A DNA stretch of 64,000 nt from Flectobacillus rivi (GTDB lineage Bacteria; Bacteroidota; Bacteroidia; Cytophagales; Spirosomataceae). The position numbers and the translations under genes are program-made. Shown here one piece after another: positions 43,302-52,835 of this stretch (within the stretch, counting starts at the first letter, position 1; the number at the start of each line of letters is the position of its first letter). Below the pieces are notes generated by a model that was not told where the DNA came from, ran no database searches, and saw only the letters and a list, made by a program, of their open reading frames with translations. The stretch is taken from the NCBI RefSeq assembly GCF_030056655.1, contig NZ_JASHIE010000002.1, forward strand, positions 62,001 to 126,000, in the 5' to 3' direction.

Positions 43302-44069
43302 TTAAGCGCTTACTTCAGCAGCGTCAACTTCAGCTTTAATCCAATCGTAACCTCTTTCTTCAAGTTCAAGCGCTAATTCTTTTGTACCTGATTTTACGAT
43401 TCTACCTTTATACAATACGTGTACGTAGTCTGGAACGATATAATCCAACAAACGTTGGTAGTGAGTAACCACGATAGTTGCGTTGTCTGGTGATTTCAAT
43501 TTGTTTACACCTTCAGCTACAATACGAAGTGCATCGATATCCAAACCTGAGTCAGTTTCGTCAAGGATTGCCAACTTTGGCTCTAATACTGCCATTTGGA
43601 AAATCTCATTACGTTTTTTCTCACCACCAGAGAAACCTTCGTTCAACGCACGGTTCAACAAAGACTGGTCGATATTTACGTAAGACATTTTTTGCTTGAA
43701 CATTTTCAAAAACTGAACTGCATCCAATGGTTCTTCGCCACGGTACTTTCTGATTTCGTTTACAGCAGTTTTCAAAAAGTTAGTTGTCGAAACACCTGGG
43801 ATTTCGACAGGATATTGAAATGCAAGGAAGATACCTTCAGCAGCACGTTCTTCTGGAGCCAAATCCAAAAGGTCTTTGCCAAAGAAATCTACCGAACCTC
43901 CTGTAACTTCATAATCTTCGCGACCTGCCAAAACAGAAGCTAAAGTACTTTTACCTGAACCGTTTGGTCCCATGATAGCGTGAACTTCACCAGCTTTAAC
44001 TTCTAAGTTGATTCCTTTCAGAATTTCTTTTTCACCAATTTTGGCTTGTAAGTTATTTATCTTTAACAT
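43302..44069 (-). CDS. sufC: SufC, Fe-S assembly ATPase
   Basis: 255 residues, ABC ATPase of the SUF scaffold. Walker A GPNGSGKST, the SufC-specific signature FSGGEKKRNEIFQMA, Walker B LAILDETDSGLDIDAL. It drives conformational change in SufBC2D. First gene of the run; TAATTTTG on the minus strand at 44197-44204 is a possible -7 box about 130 bases upstream. Confidence 0.96.
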   Translation of the reverse strand: MLKINNLQAKIGEKEILKGINLEVKAGEVHAIMGPNGSGKSTLASVLAGREDYEVTGGSVDFFGKDLLDLAPEERAAEGIFLAFQYPVEIPGVSTTNFLKTAVNEIRKYRGEEPLDAVQFLKMFKQKMSYVNIDQSLLNRALNEGFSGGEKKRNEIFQMAVLEPKLAILDETDSGLDIDALRIVAEGVNKLKSPDNATIVVTHYQRLLDYIVPDYVHVLYKGRIVKSGTKELALELEERGYDWIKAEVDAAEVSA

Positions 44070-44359
44070 TTTCTTGGTAGTGATATTTGACCTATGACAA
44101 ACGTTGTAGGATTGGCCTCCTCAATCAAAACTTACTGATTATCATTTGAAAGTACACTTTCATCTGTCAGGAGACAACACCTATTTAATTTAGGCACAAA
44201 ATTAATTATTGGATTTTTCAAATACTATACTTTATTTAGAACAACTCTAAACAAATTGAAAAAGTTTATATTTATCCACATTTTTCTTAAAAAAAATGAC
44301 GAAAGTCAGTGATTTTCTTTCTGGAATTTTTAAGACTGACATCGGGAGGGCATGAGTGA

Positions 44360-44470
44360 CACAGGCACAGTGGCTCGAAGGGGCAAAGGGACAGAGGCAC
44401 AAAGGCTCAAAGTGAATGTCTTGTTCTCTCAGTCAAACTTTGTGCCTTTGCGCCTGTTCACTCTACCACT
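44360..44470. repeat. Low-complexity GGCACAAAG-type repeat with an inverted arm
   Basis: Degenerate tandem units of 8-9 bases (GGCTCGAAG, GGGCAAAG, GGACAGAG, GCACAAAG, GCTCAAAG) run from about 44372 to 44411, and an inverted relative lies at 44445-44462 (ACTTTGTGCCTTTGCGCC). The rest of the gap 44070-44513 is AT-rich and the stretch 44470-44510 has GCCTAATGCC-type fragments of the other repeat family. Confidence 0.5.
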
Positions 44471-44513
44471 AAAAAAAACTCTTTGCCTAATGCCTCCCTT
44501 GCCTATCCCCTAT

Positions 44514-46148
44514 TTACTGAACCACCACTTTTATCCTATCCACAGGTATTCCACTGAGGCGATAGTCGAGGATATAAACTCCTTGGGGAAGTAGTTTATT
44601 GAATGGTGCTTGATATTCTCCTACAGATTGATTTTCGTTGACTACTTCATGTACTTTTTTTCCTGACAAATCGTAAAGATTAATTTCTACTTGACCTTTT
44701 AATAATACTTCATATTTGACCTGACTTTGAGAAGATATAGGGTTGGGAAAAATGGTTAAACTTTGTTTAGGCTCAAAAAAGGCTTCTGTTCCAAGTACAA
44801 GCGACTTACTTTGAAATTGTCCATCCAGCCATAAACATCTCGAACGAATCCAATCTTTCATAAAATTTAATTCATCTTGAAAAGTTGTTCCAACGTAATA
44901 GTTAGGCCATACTTTTGTTCCTAAAACTCCTGGCCATCTTTTAAAATTACGTGCTACCGCAGGAGCAATAATCGTAGCCGTTGAGTCGACCCATTGATTG
45001 ATACGGTCGGTGGATAAAATAGATTTTCGAAGTTCCCCCCAACGAGTAGAAGCTTTGGTTCTAAAATCTTCATCTTGCACGAGTTTTGACCACCAAAAAG
45101 GAGACAAATAAATGTCGCCCGTTGGAGATGCCAATGCGTTGATTTGATATTGCCAACCTGTAGTTTTGTATCCTTCATAATAATCGGCATTGCCATACGC
45201 CAAGTTGTAGTCCCAAGCTGGTCCCATTTTTAGGCGAGCATCTTTACTATCTTTATCCTTGTAGAAATACGTACTGAGTCGATAACCATCAATATTTTTG
45301 GTTAGCTCCGTCAAGATAAAATAGTCTATAAAAGAATCCATATCTATCATATTGCGCCAAGCAGCGTCTTTGTCAAGCGCAGTATTGGCATAAAGTTCTT
45401 TTTCAAAAGTTGTCATCCAGCCTTTGATATAGGTCAATTGTTTGGAGGTTAAATCGGCATACTTGGGATATTCTACCTGAAAAAGTACACTTGGTGTCCC
45501 AATCGTATTTTTCCAAGACCAAGCAGGCGAACCATTAACCTTATCAATTTTAAGGATATACCCACCCGTAAGCGCGTCGCCAGTACTATCGGTGGTTTTG
45601 ATGCTAGAAATATTGACTCTATTTTTATCTCTTTTGATTTTTTCCATGACCAAATACAACCCATCATAACGACCATTCAAGGTAATTTCACAATAACGAG
45701 TACGCGTGGCATATCTACCCATACGATTCGAAATATCATAGGTCAAAGCATCTCGCATAAAGGTTTTATCATTGTAGCTGGCATTGAGTACCCAGTCAGA
45801 TTCTTCGGGCATTCCTAGAAAAGCTATTTTCTGACTTTTTCCTGTTGTGTCTGCCCAAAGTTCAAAGCCATAAGGTTTTTTAGGAAAAAAGTCTTTGGAG
45901 GTCGACCCTCTTAATTCTATTCCCAAATACCCATCATAACCTGTAGGCGTATCGTTGGGAGTATTTACTCGTCCGTTGCCATTATTAATGAGTTGTAATG
46001 TGCCCAAAATTTTAGGCTCATCGGGGATGGTTGCGCCATTTTTCGTCGTAATTTTCAGAATAGGTAAATTAGATTGGTCGAGGGTTTGTGCAAGAACAAA
46101 ATGATGACATAATATACCAATGAAGGTTAGAAGGAATAATTTTTTCAT
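44514..46148 (-). CDS. Secreted CotH kinase-fold protein with T9SS sorting domain
   Basis: 544 residues from the ATG at 46148 (MKKLFLLTFIGILCHHFVLAQ, a clear signal peptide); codons further upstream are open but not protein-like. CotH domain: GYDGYLGIELRGSTSKDF, the lid SYNDKTFMRDALTYDIS, the kinase-type RYCEITLNGRYDGLYLVMEKIK and the metal site in KMGPAWDYNLAYGN. The last 80 residues (SLTIFPNPISSQSQVKYEV...YDLSGKKV...LPQGVYILDY) are a type A T9SS C-terminal domain, so the protein is exported through the type IX system and probably surface-attached. CotH proteins phosphorylate spore-coat proteins in Bacillus; substrate here unknown. Confidence 0.93.
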   Translation of the reverse strand: MKKLFLLTFIGILCHHFVLAQTLDQSNLPILKITTKNGATIPDEPKILGTLQLINNGNGRVNTPNDTPTGYDGYLGIELRGSTSKDFFPKKPYGFELWADTTGKSQKIAFLGMPEESDWVLNASYNDKTFMRDALTYDISNRMGRYATRTRYCEITLNGRYDGLYLVMEKIKRDKNRVNISSIKTTDSTGDALTGGYILKIDKVNGSPAWSWKNTIGTPSVLFQVEYPKYADLTSKQLTYIKGWMTTFEKELYANTALDKDAAWRNMIDMDSFIDYFILTELTKNIDGYRLSTYFYKDKDSKDARLKMGPAWDYNLAYGNADYYEGYKTTGWQYQINALASPTGDIYLSPFWWSKLVQDEDFRTKASTRWGELRKSILSTDRINQWVDSTATIIAPAVARNFKRWPGVLGTKVWPNYYVGTTFQDELNFMKDWIRSRCLWLDGQFQSKSLVLGTEAFFEPKQSLTIFPNPISSQSQVKYEVLLKGQVEINLYDLSGKKVHEVVNENQSVGEYQAPFNKLLPQGVYILDYRLSGIPVDRIKVVVQ

Positions 46149-46171
46149 AGTTTGAATAGAATAGTTATCCA

Positions 46172-46179
46172 CAAATATA
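46172..46179 (-). promoter_or_regulatory. -7 box of the cotH gene
   Basis: TATATTTG on the minus strand, an exact TAnnTTTG match, about 24 bases before the ATG. No good -33. Confidence 0.45.
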
Positions 46180-46341
46180 GTCAATATTTTAGCCGAATAG
46201 TGATAATCTATCCTGTAGCATATATTATCTATTAAATATATTTTTAGCAGAATAAAGTTAGCTTTTTTAGGCAAAAAATCGTTTACCCCTGCGCCAAAAC
46301 CACTTTTTTTATTTTTTCAAAAATAAAAGATGACAAAAGGC

Positions 46342-46373
46342 TTGTATTTAACTAAAAAAACAAGCTAAATTTA
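46342..46373 (+). promoter_or_regulatory. Candidate promoter of the SWIM-MoxR-VWA operon
   Basis: TTG at 46342-46344 and TAAATTTA at 46366-46373, 21 bases apart, one mismatch in the -7 box. It is the only such pair in the divergent gap and would give a leader of about 30 bases. Confidence 0.4.
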
Positions 46374-46408
46374 AAACCGAACTTTTACCCTAGTGTTGAA
46401 CTTTATCT

Positions 46409-47776
46409 ATGAACTATTTAACTGACGAGCAAGTTGCTCAACTTGCTCCAGACGCTTCTTCTTTAAAAGCAGGACGAGACTTATCACATGAACCCAAATG
46501 GCTCAATTTTCAATCCAATGAACGAGTATTGTGGGGAGAAGTCCAAGGGAGTGGTAAAAACCCTTATCAAACTCAAATTGATTTAACCAATACCGCCTTC
46601 AAATGCTCATGCCCAAGTCGCAAATTTCCTTGTAAACATGGTTTAGGTTTATTGTTTTTGGTTGCCAAAAAAAATGGCGAAATCTCTTCAGCCATCGAGG
46701 AACCTTCGTGGGTTAGCGAATGGATGAATAAAAGGAGCGCAAAAGTTAATAAACCAGAAGTATCTACCGAAGAAGAAATATCACCTGAAGTGCTATTAGC
46801 ACAAGCCGAAAAACAAGCACAAGCAAAAGCCAAACGACAAGAAGAACGCTATCTGAAAGTTCAGAATGGCATTGCAGAACTAGAACTTTGGCTTAAAGAT
46901 TTAGTACAAGCAGGTCTATTGACGGTTCCTCAAAAAGGTGCGCATTATTTTGAGCGCATGGCTGCTCGATTAGTTGACTCGCAGGCTACAGGACTTGCAG
47001 GATTGGTCAAGTCTTTTAATAAGTTAGATTTCTTTAAAAATGACGACTGGCAAAAAGAATCATTAGAACTCATCTCTAAAATATACTTATTGATTGAAGC
47101 ATTCAATCGACTAGATCAACTTCCTCCACTGGTTCAAGAAGAAGTAAAAGCAAGAATTGGCTGGAATATCCAAACCAAAGAATTATTGGAGCGTAACGAT
47201 ATAGAAACCATCAAAGATCATTGGTTGGTAATAGGTCGACAAACCACTATAGAAGAAGGTCTGACCATGCAAAAGAACTGGCTTTGGGGGCTCAAAAGTC
47301 AAAAAAATGCCCTAGTGCTAAATTTTGCCTTTGGCGGGATGGCCATAGAAACACCCATTTTACCTGGTAGTATTGCACACGCAGATCTGGCTTTTTATCC
47401 TAGTAATACACCTTTGAGAGCTACAGTAAAAAACTATATCTCGACTGTAGACTATCTACCTGAACCTATCTCTGGACTCAGCTCTTGGAACGAAGCTCAC
47501 GCGAAAGCAATAGATATTTTGGCACAAAACCCTTGGACAGATACCGTTCCTTTACTGATTGAGCAAGTATGTATCGTTTTTCATCAAGGAAAATATTACC
47601 TACAAGATGCACACGAGACCATTCTGAAGATTGATTCGACAGTAAGTAACGAGCAAATCTGGAAACTATTGGCTATCACTGGTGGTAATGCTGTATCACT
47701 AATGGTACTTTATCAGTTTGATTCTGTTAGGCCATTGGGTTTAGTTCAAAATTATGAATATCTATTATTGGACTAG
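46409..47776 (+). CDS. SWIM zinc-finger protein, first gene of a six-gene MoxR-VWA cluster
   Basis: 455 residues. The SWIM motif is C66-x-C68-x6-C75-x-H77 in FKCSCPSRKFPCKHGLGL, a zinc-binding DNA- or protein-interaction module. After a charged linker (residues 95-155, Glu/Lys/Ala-rich) there is a larger alpha/beta region that I cannot assign. SWIM proteins of this kind (E. coli YehQ-type) occur next to MoxR and VWA genes. 65 bases separate it from the DUF5691 gene. It is probably the nucleic-acid or partner recognition arm; that is inference. Confidence 0.85.
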   Translation: MNYLTDEQVAQLAPDASSLKAGRDLSHEPKWLNFQSNERVLWGEVQGSGKNPYQTQIDLTNTAFKCSCPSRKFPCKHGLGLLFLVAKKNGEISSAIEEPSWVSEWMNKRSAKVNKPEVSTEEEISPEVLLAQAEKQAQAKAKRQEERYLKVQNGIAELELWLKDLVQAGLLTVPQKGAHYFERMAARLVDSQATGLAGLVKSFNKLDFFKNDDWQKESLELISKIYLLIEAFNRLDQLPPLVQEEVKARIGWNIQTKELLERNDIETIKDHWLVIGRQTTIEEGLTMQKNWLWGLKSQKNALVLNFAFGGMAIETPILPGSIAHADLAFYPSNTPLRATVKNYISTVDYLPEPISGLSSWNEAHAKAIDILAQNPWTDTVPLLIEQVCIVFHQGKYYLQDAHETILKIDSTVSNEQIWKLLAITGGNAVSLMVLYQFDSVRPLGLVQNYEYLLLD

Positions 47777-47841
47777 CCCAACAGCTTAGAATTATACTTT
47801 AAAAATCAACCTTCGACCAACAATATACCGCTATCGATATT

Positions 47842-49359
47842 ATGTATTGGAGTCACCTAAAAAAAACGGCATTATTGGGCACTACCAAAATGCCATTACA
47901 GCTTGAGCCATTGCCAGAACCCATACAAAAAGCCCTTGCTGAAGAAAAAAACACAGAGGATCTATTTCTAAAAGCTTCTGCCATGACGCTTTTGTACGAA
48001 AAAGCTGGCACTATGCATGAGAAGGTAACATTTCCTAATCAGGCATTTTCGGAGACTGAAACCTCTGAGTATAGTTCCAAAAACATTCATGCTATCTGGA
48101 AAGGCTTTTTGAACGAAGATAAAGTCAACTATTATCTGGTAGAGTATTTACTTCTCCAATGTACACAAAATCAGTTGATTGTACAGGATAATCTAATTGT
48201 TCCGATTCTGAACAAATTTTTCACAAAATTCAAATCAAAACTATATCCTGTTATTGGCAAAAAAGGACTTTGGCTGACACAATTCAATCCTGATTGGCAA
48301 GATAAGCTTATAGTTGATAATGTATGGACAGAAGGAAAACCCTCTGCTCGAAAGTTATACTTTAGTAAGTTAAGAAAAGAAAAGCCCAACGAAGCACTGG
48401 CGCTTTTGGAGGCTTCGTGGAGTTCAGAAACAGGAAAAGACCTTAAAGATTTTCTAAATGAATTCTTTCATCGTTTATCTAGTCAAGACCTTGATTTTTT
48501 GAATAAAGTACACGAAGAGTTAGCCCAAATCAAAAAGCCTAAGGATATTACTTTCGATACGATTAAAATCATTCTTCGCCTAAAGCTAGGTATTTATGGG
48601 TGCGACTGGGCCAATAGCGTTGCTAAGCACATCGTAGATTTGCTTCCTAAGTACTTGGATTCAGAGAAAAAACCTGTAGAAATAGCTACATTCTGGGAAG
48701 AATCTAAGCTGAGAGAAACCCTCGGAATGCAGCCAATAAGCCCCTACAGAGGCGTTTCTGATGAATTGTATTGGATTTCTGAGACCTTAACTTATCTACA
48801 TCCACAATACATATTCGATTATTTTGACAACGATATCCAAAAGCTTATTCAAAAGTTTGTAGATACTCACGAGTCACTATTGCTCAATGCTTTTTCACAA
48901 AGCATGGAACTTGCTACGCCTGAGCAAATTGATCTTTTCTTATCAAGTTGTGACTTTTCAAAATATGCTTGGCATGATTTAATACAATTCCTCAATTGGG
49001 AACGACAAGAAGTTCTTTTGATGAAAAATGATTCTATTGATCTTGCGATACTTAAAGATTTCGTCTTATTAAATCCGCATCAAGAATATTCCACAAAATT
49101 TTCAACGTACATTTTATCAGTTTTAGCCTCTGTAATTGTTAATCCGCAAACCTTTTACACGTTAATGTACGAGCATGATTTAATGAGTACTCTAGGAAGA
49201 TGTTTTTCAACTCAGCTTCTAAAACAACTTGATAATTACCCTGAACAAATCCAAACCGAGCCGCACAGAAACATGTGGGAACGCTCCGTAGTAGTTCCTC
49301 TAAAATCTTCATTGTATTACAAAAAGATGATTCAAGCGGAATTTTTACAAAAACTATAG
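47842..49359 (+). CDS. DUF5691 family protein
   Basis: 505 residues, mostly helical, no signal peptide. The pattern LKKTALLGTTKMPL at the N-terminus, PVIGKKGLWLTQFNPDW and EGKPSARKLYFSKLRKEKPNEALALLEASWSSE fit DUF5691 (a family found almost only beside SWIM, MoxR and VWA genes). The RxxYxxxLRxxxPxxALxLLxxxW segment looks like a HEAT-type helical repeat. Function unknown; probably a scaffold for the complex. Encoded between the SWIM and MoxR genes with gaps of 65 and 47 bases. Confidence 0.8.
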   Translation: MYWSHLKKTALLGTTKMPLQLEPLPEPIQKALAEEKNTEDLFLKASAMTLLYEKAGTMHEKVTFPNQAFSETETSEYSSKNIHAIWKGFLNEDKVNYYLVEYLLLQCTQNQLIVQDNLIVPILNKFFTKFKSKLYPVIGKKGLWLTQFNPDWQDKLIVDNVWTEGKPSARKLYFSKLRKEKPNEALALLEASWSSETGKDLKDFLNEFFHRLSSQDLDFLNKVHEELAQIKKPKDITFDTIKIILRLKLGIYGCDWANSVAKHIVDLLPKYLDSEKKPVEIATFWEESKLRETLGMQPISPYRGVSDELYWISETLTYLHPQYIFDYFDNDIQKLIQKFVDTHESLLLNAFSQSMELATPEQIDLFLSSCDFSKYAWHDLIQFLNWERQEVLLMKNDSIDLAILKDFVLLNPHQEYSTKFSTYILSVLASVIVNPQTFYTLMYEHDLMSTLGRCFSTQLLKQLDNYPEQIQTEPHRNMWERSVVVPLKSSLYYKKMIQAEFLQKL

Positions 49360-49406
49360 CCAATACCAAATTATAACACATAGTTAGATTATAAACCTTC
49401 AACACC

Positions 49407-50486
49407 ATGAACGTATTACGTCAACACGCAGAAGAGCAGTTTGCTCATGAATTAGAAGAAATTAGTAAACAAGATAAAAATGCCCGTCCAACCAGTTGGA
49501 ATCTTTCACCTCAGGCGGTTGTACACTACTTAATAGGTGGCAAACTACCGAATGGATTTGAGGTATCGCCCAAATATATCGGTAATCGTCGCTTGATGGA
49601 AATCGCTGTAGCCACCCTTACCACCGACCGAGCGCTACTATTATATGGATTGCCCGGAACAGCCAAGTCATGGGTAGCAGAGCATTTGGCAGCAGCGATT
49701 TCGGGAAATTCAACATTGCTCGTACAAGGTACGGCTGGAACCAGCGAAGAAGCCATTCGTTATGGTTGGAATTATGCCAAATTGTTGGCAGAAGGACCAA
49801 GCGAAAATGCCTTGGTAACTACTCCAATGATGCAGGCGATGCGCACGGGAAAAATTGCCAGAATTGAGGAATTAACACGTATCACTGCCGATGTTCAGGA
49901 TACTTTGATTACTATTTTATCTGAAAAAACACTCCCTATTCCAGAGCTAAATATGGAAGTGCAAGCAGTAAGGGGATTTAATGTGATTGCCACAGCCAAC
50001 AACCGTGACAAAGGAGTAAACGAATTGTCAGGTGCCCTAAAACGCCGTTTCAATACAGTAATTTTACCTGTTCCTGAAACGATGAAGGAAGAGATAGCAA
50101 TTGTACAACATCGTGTATCTAGCTTACAAAAAGCCCTAGAGCTTCCTGCTGAGGCACCTGCTCTAAAGGAAATTCAACGAATTGTAACTATTTTCCGTGA
50201 GTTACGTGCTGGCGTAACTGCCGATGGTAAAACCAAAATCAAAACGCCATCCAGTACCATGAGTACTGCCGAAGCTATTTCGGTAGTAAATAATGGTTTA
50301 GCCTTGGCTGCTCATTTTGGTGATGGTCGTCTCAATGCCGAAGATTTGGCTGCTGGTTTGGTTGGTGCTGTGGTAAAAGACCCTATTCAAGATAAAGTCG
50401 TTTGGAATGAATATTTGGAAACAGTCATCAAAACACGTGAAGACTGGAAAGACGTGTATCGTGCCTGCAAAGAGATTGTATTGTAA
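49407..50486 (+). CDS. MoxR family AAA+ ATPase
   Basis: 359 residues. Walker A GLPGTAKSW (81-89), Walker B ARIEELTRI (151-159, with Glu where Asp is usual), sensor 1 FNVIATANNRDKG, arginine-finger region GALKRRFNTVIL, and the MoxR C-terminal lid. It resembles E. coli YehL. MoxR ATPases act as chaperone-like remodelers with a VWA partner, here the last gene of the cluster. No promoter of its own is evident, so it is read with the rest of the operon. Confidence 0.92.
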   Translation: MNVLRQHAEEQFAHELEEISKQDKNARPTSWNLSPQAVVHYLIGGKLPNGFEVSPKYIGNRRLMEIAVATLTTDRALLLYGLPGTAKSWVAEHLAAAISGNSTLLVQGTAGTSEEAIRYGWNYAKLLAEGPSENALVTTPMMQAMRTGKIARIEELTRITADVQDTLITILSEKTLPIPELNMEVQAVRGFNVIATANNRDKGVNELSGALKRRFNTVILPVPETMKEEIAIVQHRVSSLQKALELPAEAPALKEIQRIVTIFRELRAGVTADGKTKIKTPSSTMSTAEAISVVNNGLALAAHFGDGRLNAEDLAAGLVGAVVKDPIQDKVVWNEYLETVIKTREDWKDVYRACKEIVL

Positions 50487-50546
50487 CATGTACAATATCT
50501 ATTCATGACAAACTGAATCTTTAACGCTTAAATCTGCACGCAAAAT

Positions 50547-52835
50547 ATGCCCTTAACAATTTTGGGAATACGACATCATGGGGTAGGTTCGACCCAAAAT
50601 GTAATCGAAATGTTGGAGCAAATCCAACCAGATATGGTACTGGTTGAAGGCGCTCCAGAACTAGATTCGATTATTTCTTGGATTGGTAATGAACAGCTCA
50701 GACCTCCCGTGGCTGTACTTGGTTACAACGTAGACGAACCCCAACAGGCTACCTTCTACCCTTTTGCAGAATTTTCGCCTGAGTGGCAAGCTATTCTTTA
50801 CGCCAACAAACGCCAAATTCCAGTAAGAATGTTGGACCTACCTTTAGCCATAGGTTTTCAACAAAAGAAGAATGAACAAGAAAAGGAAAATGATATTGCA
50901 GAAGAAACTGATATTGAAGATAACAATATTGAAGATTCCAAGCCATTAGAGCCCCTGCATATTCATCAAGACCCTATTTCTTACTTTGCAGAAATAGCAG
51001 GTTATGACAACTCGGAACTTTGGTGGGAGCATCACTTCGAACATAACTACATAGCAAATAGTGCCAAAGAGCATTTTGATGCCGTAATGCTCATGATGAC
51101 GGAACTTCGTCGTGCCAATATTCCATCGGTATTGGATGAAGAAAATATTGCCCGTGAAGCCTATATGCGTGAGATTATCCGAAAAGCTCAAAACGAACTG
51201 TACGACAATATTGTAGTCGTTTGTGGTGCTTGGCATGCTCCTGCGCTGCTCGATGTGGACAGTACCGCCAAAGCGGATACGAAACTCTTAAAGTCTTTAC
51301 CCAAAACTAAAATCAAAGTAGCCACCACTTGGATTCCATGGACAAACGGGCGTTTATCCATGTACTCAGGATATGGTGCAGGTATTACCTCGCCAGGTTG
51401 GTATGACTTTTTGTGGAAAAAAGGCAAAAGAAAAGATTTTGCCATAGAATGGCTCAGCCTTGTAGCGAGACTTTTCCGAAAAAAGCAAATTGATATATCT
51501 ACAGCGCACGTTATTGAGGCATTTCGTTTGGCTGAGACCTTAACTAGTTTACGTGGACTTTCTCGTATTGGCTTACTCGAGCTCAACGAAGCTACCCAAA
51601 CAGTCATGTGTATGGGCGATACAGTTTTATTGAGTTTGGTCAAAGATAAGCTTATCGTGGCCAATCGCTTGGGCGAAGTTCCCGACGAATTACCGAAAGT
51701 TCCTCTCCAGCTTGATTTCGAAAAGTTAGCTAAAAGTAACCGTTTGGCACTTACAGCCGAAAAGAAAGATTATGAATTAGACCTTCGAAAAGAGCTAGAT
51801 CTCAATCGAAGTAAAATGATTCACCGACTGGATATTTTGGAAATCAATTGGGGACAAAAAGTCTATGCCCGTAGCAAAGGCACTTTTAAAGAAGCATGGA
51901 CCTTGTCATGGAAACCCGAAATGTATTTGGCTTTGATTGATAAAGCAGTTTGGGGCAACACGCTTGAAGATACTTGTACAAAATACTTGATTGACACTAG
52001 TCAAAAATCACAAAATATTGGAAAAATTGCTGAGAACATCCAAAAAGCAATACCTGCCGAGCTGTTTGTAGCAATTGAATTTTTGCTTAAAAAAATTGAC
52101 GAAGTTGCTGCCATTTCTGCCGATATATTGGACTTAATGACCGCGCTTAAGCCTATGGTGGAAATCAGCAGATATGGAAACGTTCGCAAAACTGATTTAG
52201 GTGCAATTCGTCAGATTGTGGATGCTCTCCTCACCCGTATATGTATAGGTTTGCCAAATGCCTGCTACGGACTCGATGATGACAATTCGAGAAAAGTATT
52301 TGAGCATATCAAACAAGTAAATGAAGCAACTAAGCTAATCGAAAATGAAGATTTGACCCAGTTATGGTTTGATACGCTTAAAAAACTTTTGACGAAAGAT
52401 GGCGTTCATGGTATCATTCAAGGCTGTACTTGTCGCTTATTACTTGATGTTCAAGAAATTAATACCGAAGAAACCGCAGAGCGATTTGCTTGGGCTTTGT
52501 CACAAGGACAAGAACCAAGTTTTTCGGCAGGTTGGCTCGAAGGATTCCTCAAAGGAAGTGGTATGATTTTAATATACGACCATGTCTTATGGAACCTCCT
52601 CTACAAATGGGTAGCTGAGCTACCTCAGGAATACTTTACGGAGCTATTACCCATTTTACGACGTACTTTTTCACAATTTGAACCTAACGAACGAAAACAA
52701 CTAGGAGAAAAAGCCAAAGCTGGCACTATTATTCAATCACTAGAATTTACCACTATTAACGAAAATTTTAACCCTCAATTCGCCGAAAGCGTACTGCCTA
52801 TGTTAGAAACGCTTTTGGGTATTACTCGACTATGA
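50547..52835 (+). CDS. DUF5682 family protein (YehM-like)
   Basis: 762 residues. N-terminus TILGIRHHGVGSTQNVIEML then PDMVLVEGAPELDSI, and later VVVCGAWHAPALLDV: paired histidines, a Glu-Gly and a final Gly-x-Trp-His-Ala. That pattern is like the ChaN/TIKI/TraB-type fold, so a hydrolase is possible, but this is inference. An acidic linker (residues 108-130) and a long C-terminal helical part follow. Length agrees with E. coli YehM (about 760). The ATG of the next gene overlaps its stop by 4 bases, so the two are translationally coupled. Confidence 0.82.
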   Translation: MPLTILGIRHHGVGSTQNVIEMLEQIQPDMVLVEGAPELDSIISWIGNEQLRPPVAVLGYNVDEPQQATFYPFAEFSPEWQAILYANKRQIPVRMLDLPLAIGFQQKKNEQEKENDIAEETDIEDNNIEDSKPLEPLHIHQDPISYFAEIAGYDNSELWWEHHFEHNYIANSAKEHFDAVMLMMTELRRANIPSVLDEENIAREAYMREIIRKAQNELYDNIVVVCGAWHAPALLDVDSTAKADTKLLKSLPKTKIKVATTWIPWTNGRLSMYSGYGAGITSPGWYDFLWKKGKRKDFAIEWLSLVARLFRKKQIDISTAHVIEAFRLAETLTSLRGLSRIGLLELNEATQTVMCMGDTVLLSLVKDKLIVANRLGEVPDELPKVPLQLDFEKLAKSNRLALTAEKKDYELDLRKELDLNRSKMIHRLDILEINWGQKVYARSKGTFKEAWTLSWKPEMYLALIDKAVWGNTLEDTCTKYLIDTSQKSQNIGKIAENIQKAIPAELFVAIEFLLKKIDEVAAISADILDLMTALKPMVEISRYGNVRKTDLGAIRQIVDALLTRICIGLPNACYGLDDDNSRKVFEHIKQVNEATKLIENEDLTQLWFDTLKKLLTKDGVHGIIQGCTCRLLLDVQEINTEETAERFAWALSQGQEPSFSAGWLEGFLKGSGMILIYDHVLWNLLYKWVAELPQEYFTELLPILRRTFSQFEPNERKQLGEKAKAGTIIQSLEFTTINENFNPQFAESVLPMLETLLGITRL

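Noticed and set aside
44352..44594. 80-codon rightward frame between sufC and cotH
   Set aside because: Runs through the low-complexity repeat and into the 3' end of cotH; the translated part is repetitive and not protein-like.
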